Virus record (IMG/VR): IMGVR_UViG_3300033150_002791
Span: 1-28,434 of that record
Reading direction: 5' to 3' (one strand)
From: a virus
DNA: 28,434 nt
In this document: positions 13,099 to 18,800 of the stretch, piece by piece
How the letters are laid out: each line of letters opens with the position of its first letter
Position numbering within the stretch: position 1 is the stretch's first letter
The notes under the pieces: model-generated
What the model was told of the DNA's origin: nothing
The model's database searches: none
The model's input: only the letters and a program-made list of their open reading frames with translations
Program-made: the position numbers and the translations under genes

Positions 13099-13124
13099 AC
13101 TTTTTATTGTTAATTCTTTATCTC

Positions 13125-13148
13125 TGCCCGCCTCAAAAGAGACGGGCA
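13125..13148 (-). promoter_or_regulatory. Perfect leader hairpin before the 13098 gene
   Basis: TGCCCGCCTC (13125-13134) and GAGACGGGCA (13139-13148) form a ten-pair stem (one G-T) with a four-base loop. No T-run follows on the minus strand, so it probably marks processing or protects the downstream message. Confidence 0.55.
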
Positions 13149-13166
13149 AAGTAAGGAATTAACCAT

Positions 13167-13493
13167 TTACCAGCCCCGCCAACTCAAAAACTCCTTTTTA
13201 AACTTATAACCATCATCAAATAACCATCGCCCCAGGTTATAGACAATTTCAAAGGTTCTATCTGTTCCTAATGCGTCGCACTCGAAAACTTTCTTTTTGT
13301 CGTTCCAATAAGCGGGTTTGTCTTTTTCTTCGCTGTTAATGAAAACCTGCCTCAATTCATTTTTTTTGATATAATAAACCCTGAAAGTCCGCCAGATGCC
13401 CTTGTCCCAGTGTGGGTTCGTTCCTTGGGTTATGCCCACCAGATATAATTTTTTAATGTTCCGTAATTCTTTTTTTAATTCTTTTTTAGTCAT
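13167..13493 (-). CDS. Hypothetical protein (108 aa)
   Basis: A beta-rich protein with many aromatics: LYLVGITQGTNPHWDKGIWR, TFRVYYIKKNELRQVFIN, then WNDKKKVFECDALG and a helical end. The leader contains AATTAAC twice before AAAAAAACTATG. It is one of the first genes of the leftward block. Family not recognised. Confidence 0.6.
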   Translation of the reverse strand: MTKKELKKELRNIKKLYLVGITQGTNPHWDKGIWRTFRVYYIKKNELRQVFINSEEKDKPAYWNDKKKVFECDALGTDRTFEIVYNLGRWLFDDGYKFKKEFLSWRGW

Positions 13494-13543
13494 AGTTTTT
13501 TTGTTAATTGTTAATTATCGCCCACCCGCCCACCGCTTTAAAC

Positions 13544-13858
13544 TTATATCTGCACCTGTTCATTTATCGCCCACCCTGCGAATTCTTTAATGTCATCCTT
13601 AAAAATTCTATAAATCCTTTCTTTTTCTTCCTCTGCTTTCTTTATTGTCTTTTCTATGATATTATTATCTAACCTTTTTGAAGTTAGTTCTACCCCAAAA
13701 ATTTTAAGACTATCATATTTTGTTAAAAAAGCCCCGTCAATGCTTATGATGTAAATTTTCTTACAAGTTATGATGTCTCTATCCACCCTTGTATAAACTG
13801 CACATTTAATGTTGTTGATAAATCTTAAGCCCTTAATCTCTCTTATCTCTGTTTTCAT
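13544..13858 (-). CDS. Hypothetical protein, first gene of the leftward block (104 aa)
   Basis: Alternating beta strands (CAVYTRVDRDIITCKKIYII, SLKIFGVELTSKRL) are followed by a long helix (IIEKTIKKAEEEKERIYRIF). It is the first gene after the tandem early promoters and their structured leader, a position often used for takeover proteins. A hairpin with TTTTAT lies about 25 bases upstream of its ATG. Family not recognised. Confidence 0.6.
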   Translation of the reverse strand: MKTEIREIKGLRFINNIKCAVYTRVDRDIITCKKIYIISIDGAFLTKYDSLKIFGVELTSKRLDNNIIEKTIKKAEEEKERIYRIFKDDIKEFAGWAINEQVQI

Positions 13859-14082
13859 ATTTTTAATAATTTAATTATAAAAGGACTTGCACAAGGCAAG
13901 CCCCAAACCCAAGAGAAGGAAGACGCAAGCCTTAAAGTTTAGGACTGAAGCCCGCCTTTTATTATGTTTTTATTGTTGATTCTTTGAGCCGTCCTAACTT
14001 AGAGCCTGCATCTTTTAACCCCTACCCCTGAGCCGTGGGCTTGCCCGCTATTATTTATCTTTTTTTAATGTCCTCTTCTTTC
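13859..14082 (-). ncRNA. Structured leader of the leftward early transcript
   Basis: No gene is seen between the early promoters and ATG 13858. On the minus strand the leader has AGTTAGGAC pairing with GTCCTAAACT (13991-13999 with 13936-13945, one bulge), GGCTC repeated three times (two as ACGGCTC), and a final hairpin (13883-13903, eight pairs, loop of five) followed by TTTTAT. The last element resembles a terminator just before the first gene, so the leader may act by attenuation or antitermination. No known riboswitch class was recognised. Confidence 0.45.
13883..13903 (-). terminator. Possible attenuator hairpin before the first early gene
   Basis: GGGCTTGC and GCAAGTCC (minus strand) pair around a five-base loop and are followed by TTTTAT. 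The U-run is short, so termination would be partial. It ends about 25 bases before ATG 13858. Confidence 0.45.
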
Positions 14083-14111
14083 ATTATATACCCTTTCAAA
14101 ATCTTTGTCAA
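14083..14111 (-). promoter_or_regulatory. Leftward early promoter 1
   Basis: Minus strand: TTGACA (14111-14106), 17-base spacer, TATAAT (14088-14083), followed by GAAAGAAGA. TGTGGAT lies nine bases before the -35. Both hexamers are perfect consensus. It fires into the leader of the 13858 operon. Confidence 0.88.
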
Positions 14112-14151
14112 CCCCTATCTATCCACAACCCCGTTTTTTCTCTCTTCTTTC

Positions 14152-14180
14152 ATTATATACCGCTAAAAAAATCTTGTCAA
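14152..14180 (-). promoter_or_regulatory. Leftward early promoter 2
   Basis: Minus strand: TTGACA (14180-14175), 17-base spacer, TATAAT (14157-14152), followed by GAAAGAAGA, with TGTGGAT nine bases before the -35. It lies 69 bases upstream of promoter 1 in the same direction, so the two form a tandem pair. Confidence 0.88.
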
Positions 14181-14204
14181 TAGTAATTCATCCACAACCC
14201 GCCC

Positions 14205-14420
14205 CGCTAAATAAAAAAGAAAAGGAAAGAAAAGAAAGAAAAACAAGAAAGGAAAAAGGAAGAAGAAAAGAAGAAAAAAGATAAAAGAATAAAAAAGGAT
14301 AAAAAAGGATAAAAAAAAGAGTAAAAAAGAGATAACCCCGCCTCCTCTCTTTAAAATCTCTTTATAAACCCCAAAAGAAAGAAAAAATAAAATAAGATAA
14401 GATAAGATAAGATAAAATAT
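14205..14420. repeat. Purine-rich tract with GATAA tandem repeats
   Basis: From about 14205 to 14335 the plus strand is nearly all A and G with scattered T. At 14396-14415 GATAA is repeated four times in tandem, and AAAAAGGATAAA is repeated near 14295-14315. Such one-sided A+T-rich DNA melts easily and could be part of a replication origin; that role is inferred only from composition and its place between divergent operons. Confidence 0.5.
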
Positions 14421-14461
14421 AATCCTTGCCCGTATATGGTAAATATAAGAACACGGCAAAA

Positions 14462-14507
14462 CCCAGAAAATCCCAGAAGCCCCAGAGGAGAGAATCCCAG
14501 AGGAGAG
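14462..14507. repeat. Four CCCAGA repeats, two extended to CCCAGAGGAGAG
   Basis: CCCAGA occurs at about 14462, 14472, 14482 and 14496; the last two are within the 12-base copies CCCAGAGGAGAG. The spacing is close to one helical turn for the first three. It may be an iteron-like protein-binding array; the rest of 14420-14685 shows no gene. Confidence 0.5.
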
Positions 14508-14689
14508 CGGAGTTTGCTTTGTAGCCCCTCCTCACTGAGAGAAAATTTCATTCTCGCCCCAGAACTTTTCTTTCTTTTTGCTTTGTTTTTTCTTTCTTTT
14601 GCTTATGTTCTGCTCCCTTAGGAATACCCCCAACCAAAAGGTCCCCTGTCCTTTCTTTTTCTTTTCTCTCTTTTTTTCTTGAAAAACTC

Positions 14690-14718
14690 TTGACAGGGTT
14701 TGATAAAAAGAGTAAAAT
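14690..14718 (+). promoter_or_regulatory. Rightward promoter for a putative noncoding RNA
   Basis: TTGACA (14690-14695) and TAAAAT (14713-14718) with a 17-base spacer. Transcription should begin near 14725. No convincing open frame follows before the terminator at 14924-14961. Confidence 0.8.
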
Positions 14719-14724
14719 AGAGTA

Positions 14725-14965
14725 ATTTCGGGGAGCGTTTGTGAAAGAACTCTCATTGAGTGGTTTGTGGGAATCTCTGCTCCCTTGAGGTTTCCCCCCA
14801 CCAATGAGGCTCCATCTGCTTGCGGGCAAAGAAAAAGAAAAGAGAGAAGTCGGAGACAATATGCTTATAAGGGCCAGATGGATTTAACCCCTCCACCCTT
14901 ACGAAGCATATTGTTCCGAGAAAAACAAAACGCTCAGGATTTTATCCCTGGGCGTTTTGTTATAA
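14725..14965 (+). ncRNA. Putative structured noncoding RNA, about 240 nt
   Basis: It is bounded by a good promoter and an intrinsic terminator. The 3' half forms a clear stem-loop: CGGA/TCCG (14851-14854 with 14915-14918), ACAATATGCTT/AAGCATATTGT (14856-14866 with 14904-14914), TAAGGG/CCCTTA, and TGGA/TCCA closing a small loop. The 5' half has alternative helices, GGGAGC/GCTCCC (14731-14736 with 14779-14784) and CTCATTG/CAATGAG (14752-14758 with 14802-14808), which cross and so imply a pseudoknot or a switch. It does not look like tmRNA, RNase P RNA or a known riboswitch. It could be a phage regulatory or packaging RNA. Confidence 0.5.
14924..14961. terminator. Bidirectional terminator shared by two convergent RNAs
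   Basis: AACAAAACGCTCAGG (14924-14938) pairs over 15 positions (one T-G) with CCTGGGCGTTTTGTT (14947-14961) around an eight-base loop. T-rich ends are present on both strands; the minus-strand exit, TTTTGTTTTTCTC, is the stronger. It receives a promoter from each side. Confidence 0.85.
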
Positions 14966-15055
14966 AATTGTCTTTGAAAAATTTTTCATAGGAACAGTGC
15001 AGGACTTAACAATCTCGGAGGCTGAGAGGCGGGCAATTCGGGGTCTCTCAGCCTC
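14924..15055 (-). ncRNA. Putative leftward noncoding RNA, about 130 nt
   Basis: A leftward promoter (15062-15090) predicts a start near 15055. The RNA would begin with a perfect 11-bp hairpin (15045-15055 with 15018-15028, 16-base loop) and end at the shared terminator. No open frame of note lies inside. It converges with the rightward RNA, and the two overlap only in the terminator hairpin. Function unknown. Confidence 0.5.
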
Positions 15056-15061
15056 ACTTCC

Positions 15062-15090
15062 ATTATAATCCATTCAAAAAATTGAGTCAA
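15062..15090 (-). promoter_or_regulatory. Leftward promoter for the 130-nt RNA
   Basis: Minus strand: TTGACT (15090-15085), 17-base spacer, TATAAT (15067-15062). Unlike the early promoters it lacks the TGTGGAT box and the GAAAGAAGA extension. Confidence 0.75.
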
Positions 15091-15093
15091 GTC

Positions 15094-15121
15094 TTGCAAA
15101 CCTGTGGAAAACTGCTATACT
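15094..15121 (+). promoter_or_regulatory. Possible late promoter for the packaging and head genes
   Basis: TTGCAA (15094-15099), 16-base spacer, TATACT (15116-15121). The predicted start falls within one or two bases of ATG 15129, so the first message may be leaderless. The -35 is imperfect, and TGTGGAAAA, resembling a DnaA box read from the other strand, lies in the spacer. Confidence 0.5.
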
Positions 15122-15128
15122 AAAATTG

Positions 15129-15698
15129 ATGATTGAAAATATCGAAAAATACGAAGAAGAAATCAAAAAGATTTGGCTTGAGTGGCGCAACAAAGAAAGC
15201 GCTTGGGAGATTTTTAATAAAAGGCTCAATAAGTATTTTGAGCCAGGTTGGGGAGGAGGAAATCCTGATTGGGCATATTTTATGCGTCTCATCAAAAAAT
15301 GGAAAAGGGAAGAAAGAGAGAAGAAGTCTATTGAGGATTTGACCGACGAAGAAATTTTAGAAATTCAAAAAGAAAACCGAGCAAGGACAATTCTGCTTCT
15401 CAAGAAAATTTTAGATGAAGCAGATAAGCAACCTAACCTGTGGAAAAAAACTACTCTTAATCAAATTACTCGCCTTTACCAGGTCGTTCAAGCAGCAGAA
15501 GAAGCAGCTAAAAGAACTGCTATTGCCGCTCATAAAGAGAAGCGAGAAACTTTATCTATGCTTCTTCCCTACAAAGATATGTCTGTCGAAGATTTATTAA
15601 AATTAAGAGAAATTTTCCTCAATGGACTTGAAGAAATTCTCAAACTTAAAACTGGAGGAGAAGTTACTTCCAGCGATAATCCAGCTGGGGAGGCATAA
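15129..15698 (+). CDS. Probable terminase small subunit (189 aa)
   Basis: It directly precedes and overlaps the large terminase (77 bases), the usual place for the DNA-recognition subunit. The protein is almost entirely helical: an N-terminal aromatic domain (IWLEWRNKESAWEIFNKRL, GGGNPDWAYFMRLIKKW), then coiled-coil-like helices (RARTILLLKKILDEADKQ, VVQAAEEAAKRTAIAAHKEK), matching the helical oligomerisation cores of small terminases. No family signature is seen, so the call rests on position and fold type. ATG 15129 is used; an in-frame TTG at 15126 is the alternative. Confidence 0.6.
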   Translation: MIENIEKYEEEIKKIWLEWRNKESAWEIFNKRLNKYFEPGWGGGNPDWAYFMRLIKKWKREEREKKSIEDLTDEEILEIQKENRARTILLLKKILDEADKQPNLWKKTTLNQITRLYQVVQAAEEAAKRTAIAAHKEKRETLSMLLPYKDMSVEDLLKLREIFLNGLEEILKLKTGGEVTSSDNPAGEA

Positions 15699-17112
15699 CC
15701 CAGTTTTTTTTGCCCAATACTTCCTCGGTTTAGATTTGAACCCATTTCAGAAAAGGTATCTGTTAGGAACGCTGAACTCAAAGCAGAATTTAGTTGTGAC
15801 AGGAAACCAAGTTGGAAAAACCGTCGCCTTAGCAATTCTTCATATCTGGTGGAATTATTACAAGATAGGTATTTCTGGAGATCCAAACATTGTATCAAAA
15901 GCATATATCAGAACGCTGAATATTTCACCAGTCTCCAGGCAATCAAAAGAAGCCTTCCGTTATATTGAGGAGATTCTTCATTCACAATTTACTTGGGAAA
16001 AAGACGGGAAGCGGTATGTAAATCGTTGCAAGATTGAGCACTTTTTCAAGGGGAAAAACGAAAATTTAGGCAGAATCGATTTTTCCAACAATTCCTCTGT
16101 TTTCTGCCTTTCTACCAAGGAAGATAAGGGTGCGGCGTTACAAGGAGCGCAATTTCCCCTGATTACCTACGACGAATGCGTCCAATCTTATCATCTCGCC
16201 GATGAGTTACCAGCAAGAGTTTTCTCAAGAGTCGCAAAATACAATGGGCGGATTGATTTAATTTCTACTCCAGACGAGCAGGCTCATTCTCAACAATACT
16301 GGTATCACCTTTTTTCAGAAGCAGAAAAAGGAGAAAGCGATTGGAAATTATTTACAGGCGTTTATGACGAAAACATTTTTATTCCCGAAGAAGACCGAAA
16401 AGAATACAAGAAAAGATTAAAAAAGCTTTCTCCTGAAAGATACGAACAAGTTGTTTATGGAAAATTTGTTGTTTCTGAGGCAAGCGTCTTTACTCCTGAA
16501 ATGATTGAAAGCCTTTGGAATGGCAGAAGAGAACCAACTTCTCCGAAACCCGACCACTCTTATGTTATCTCGATTGATTGGGGAGTGTCTGATCAGGGAG
16601 ATGAGACAGTGATGTTAGTTGCCGATGACACTGACCCAAATGAAGCAGAGATTGTTCGTGCCTATTACAAGCGAGGGGGAGATCCTGCAGACCTAATTGC
16701 AATGGCTGCCTACTTGAAAGATGAATACAATGATGCTAAAATAATAATGGACGTTGCTTCAATGGGCGGAGCGATCTTTCGCAAGCGAATGAGAAAAATG
16801 AAACCAATAGCTTTTCCTACCGACCAGAAAGGAGTAGCCATCGCTTATGCAAAAATGAGATTAAGAAACAATTTGAGGAAAAACCCCTTGACACAAAAAG
16901 ATGAAGGTGGTAATGGTAAAATAAGAAGCTATTATTTGCACAAATTGGAATCACAGCTTGCTTCTTATCGCATTGACGACAAAAAACTGAAGCAAGATTG
17001 GGTAATGGCTTTTGTTCAACTTTGCTGGTATTTAGAAGAATACAGGGTCAAGAAAAAAATTAGCACTTACCCTCTCAGATATTTCAATGAACATAAACCC
17101 ATCAGTCAATAA
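15622..17112 (+). CDS. terL: Terminase large subunit (TerL), 496 aa
   Basis: The packaging motor ATPase and headful nuclease. N-terminal ATPase: adenine-binding NPFQ (40-43), Walker A TGNQVGKT (60-67), Walker B LITYDE (Asp184, Glu185). C-terminal RNase H-like nuclease: SIDWGVSDQGD (Asp319), IIMDVASMGG (Asp377), and Asp459 in KQDWVMAF as the probable third metal ligand. Length is normal. The start overlaps the small terminase gene, and the end overlaps the portal start, the order expected of a packaging operon. Confidence 0.95.
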   Translation: MDLKKFSNLKLEEKLLPAIIQLGRHNPVFFAQYFLGLDLNPFQKRYLLGTLNSKQNLVVTGNQVGKTVALAILHIWWNYYKIGISGDPNIVSKAYIRTLNISPVSRQSKEAFRYIEEILHSQFTWEKDGKRYVNRCKIEHFFKGKNENLGRIDFSNNSSVFCLSTKEDKGAALQGAQFPLITYDECVQSYHLADELPARVFSRVAKYNGRIDLISTPDEQAHSQQYWYHLFSEAEKGESDWKLFTGVYDENIFIPEEDRKEYKKRLKKLSPERYEQVVYGKFVVSEASVFTPEMIESLWNGRREPTSPKPDHSYVISIDWGVSDQGDETVMLVADDTDPNEAEIVRAYYKRGGDPADLIAMAAYLKDEYNDAKIIMDVASMGGAIFRKRMRKMKPIAFPTDQKGVAIAYAKMRLRNNLRKNPLTQKDEGGNGKIRSYYLHKLESQLASYRIDDKKLKQDWVMAFVQLCWYLEEYRVKKKISTYPLRYFNEHKPISQ

Positions 17113-18799
17113 AAATCTAACCGAAGCACAGCTGAAACGGTATGTTCTTCAGAAGGATGCGGAATTAGAAACTGATTACGGTTATCGTGTTAACGGCTTA
17201 AAAAACACTACAGGCACAGGCTATAAGCTGGCGGGCTATAACAATCTTCGGAAATTTTATGAGGGAGACCACTGGGATTATGTCAGAGAAGACGGACAAA
17301 CCCAGCGGGTTTTTAACTATTGCAAGACCATTGTAGATAACTATACTGCTTTTCTTGCAGCTGATCCCCCAGAAGATGATTGTGTTCCATCTGATCCTAC
17401 CGATGACGAGGAATGGGCAAGAGCTGCTGAAAAAGAAAAACTTCTGGCCGCTATCAAGGAAGACAACAATTTCCCATTAGTTTTTGAAGAGGCTGTCCAA
17501 AATCAGTCGCTTTTAGGCGACGCTTTTATTTTTGGTCCATACATTGAGTGGGTAAAAGTAGGAGAAAGAGAAATTCCACGTATTCGCTTCAAAAATATCA
17601 AACGAGTAGAAAATGTGCGACTTATCTGGAGCGATGAAGATTACACTGAATACGATGGCTTTATTTTACATCACCGAGTTTCCAGACGACGCATAGAAAA
17701 AATCTACGAAAAGCAGCTAAAAGAGCGGGGGATTACTTTAACCGAGTCTCCGAGAAGAACAAGTGGCGGCACTTCCTCTCCTGACCTAATGGTTGATTTG
17801 CTGATTTATTGGGACGATACTTATATGCTTGTTTTGGCTGATAACAAGGTGATTGATTTTCAAAAACACGATTGGGGTTTTGTTCCAGGCATTTATATCA
17901 AGAATACAAATCACCCGACTTTACCCTGGGGCATTTCCGACATCGAAGACATTTTAGATGCTCAACAAGAATACAATGAAACAGTTGCCGATACTCGTGG
18001 AAAGATTAAGCAAGTTTCTATTCCTCATATTTTCTACGCAGGCGAAGGAGAACCTGTAGAATATCAAGCAGGACAAGCCCAGATGATTAAAATTGGGGAA
18101 AATGATAGAATCTTCCCAGACCCAATGGGACAATCTACTGCCCCATTTGAAATGCATATTCAGAGAACAGAGGCAGATATTCATAAACTTTCAATGATTT
18201 CTGAGATTTTCTTCGGGGCAGTTCCAACAAGATTGAGCGGAAGAGCATTGTCTGTTTTACTTCAGGGTGTTCAGAACAAGGTAAAACTTAAACAGCAACG
18301 CTGGCGAGTTGCTCTTAAAAAACTTAATGCTAACATTTTCAGGTTAGTAGAATTGTATTTCGAGGGCGGAGAAGAGTTGATTCAAGGAGATTATCGCACA
18401 GAGGTTTATTTCCCCTCTACTTTAGTGAGAGACGTAACCGAAGAGATTAACAAATTCAATATGAAGATTCAATCTTTAACAACTACACAAAAGAATCTTG
18501 GTATTGCTTCTCCAAAAGAGGAACAAAAACTGATGAAGAAAGAGTGGAATGATCGAGACCTGATGATTGAAATTTCCAGAAACCCAGCCCTGCGAATGCA
18601 GTTACAGGCACAATTACATCAAATGATTGCCAACGCTATTAGAGCGCAACAGGCAGCCCAAAGGCCAATTTTGAGTGAGGCAGCGGGCGGAGCTGGAAGG
18701 ACAAGAGAAGAAACAATGCCGATGGCTGCGCCAGGCACAGCGCAACCATCACCAATCTCTCCCGAAGGAGCATTAAGACAACAAGCATTAGGTTTGTAA
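17087..18799 (+). CDS. Portal protein (570 aa)
   Basis: It follows TerL directly with a 26-base overlap. Features of SPP1 gp6-type portals are visible: a long N-terminal wing (YKLAGYNNLRKFYEGDHWDY, FNYCKTIVDNYTAF), the beta-rich centre, and a helical stem/crown part (TRLSGRALSVLLQGVQNKVK, RWRVALKKLNANIFRLVELY). An Ala/Gln-rich C-terminal tail ends in a disordered, Pro-rich stretch. It forms the dodecameric DNA gate at one capsid vertex. The next gene starts after TAATATG. Confidence 0.88.
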   Translation: MNINPSVNKNLTEAQLKRYVLQKDAELETDYGYRVNGLKNTTGTGYKLAGYNNLRKFYEGDHWDYVREDGQTQRVFNYCKTIVDNYTAFLAADPPEDDCVPSDPTDDEEWARAAEKEKLLAAIKEDNNFPLVFEEAVQNQSLLGDAFIFGPYIEWVKVGEREIPRIRFKNIKRVENVRLIWSDEDYTEYDGFILHHRVSRRRIEKIYEKQLKERGITLTESPRRTSGGTSSPDLMVDLLIYWDDTYMLVLADNKVIDFQKHDWGFVPGIYIKNTNHPTLPWGISDIEDILDAQQEYNETVADTRGKIKQVSIPHIFYAGEGEPVEYQAGQAQMIKIGENDRIFPDPMGQSTAPFEMHIQRTEADIHKLSMISEIFFGAVPTRLSGRALSVLLQGVQNKVKLKQQRWRVALKKLNANIFRLVELYFEGGEELIQGDYRTEVYFPSTLVRDVTEEINKFNMKIQSLTTTQKNLGIASPKEEQKLMKKEWNDRDLMIEISRNPALRMQLQAQLHQMIANAIRAQQAAQRPILSEAAGGAGRTREETMPMAAPGTAQPSPISPEGALRQQALGL

Positions 18800-18800
18800 T

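Noticed and set aside
14163-14459. Minus-strand open frame of 98 codons in the control region
   Set aside because: It is a Phe/Leu/Ser-rich translation of the pyrimidine strand of a purine tract and overlaps two promoters.
14725-14965. tmRNA, RNase P RNA or tRNA in the control region
   Set aside because: No CCA-type end, T-loop or acceptor stem, and no RNase P core motif could be seen.
14532-14991. Open frames on both strands across 14.5-15.0 kb
   Set aside because: They cross a consensus promoter, the putative RNA hairpins and a terminator, and their composition is low complexity.
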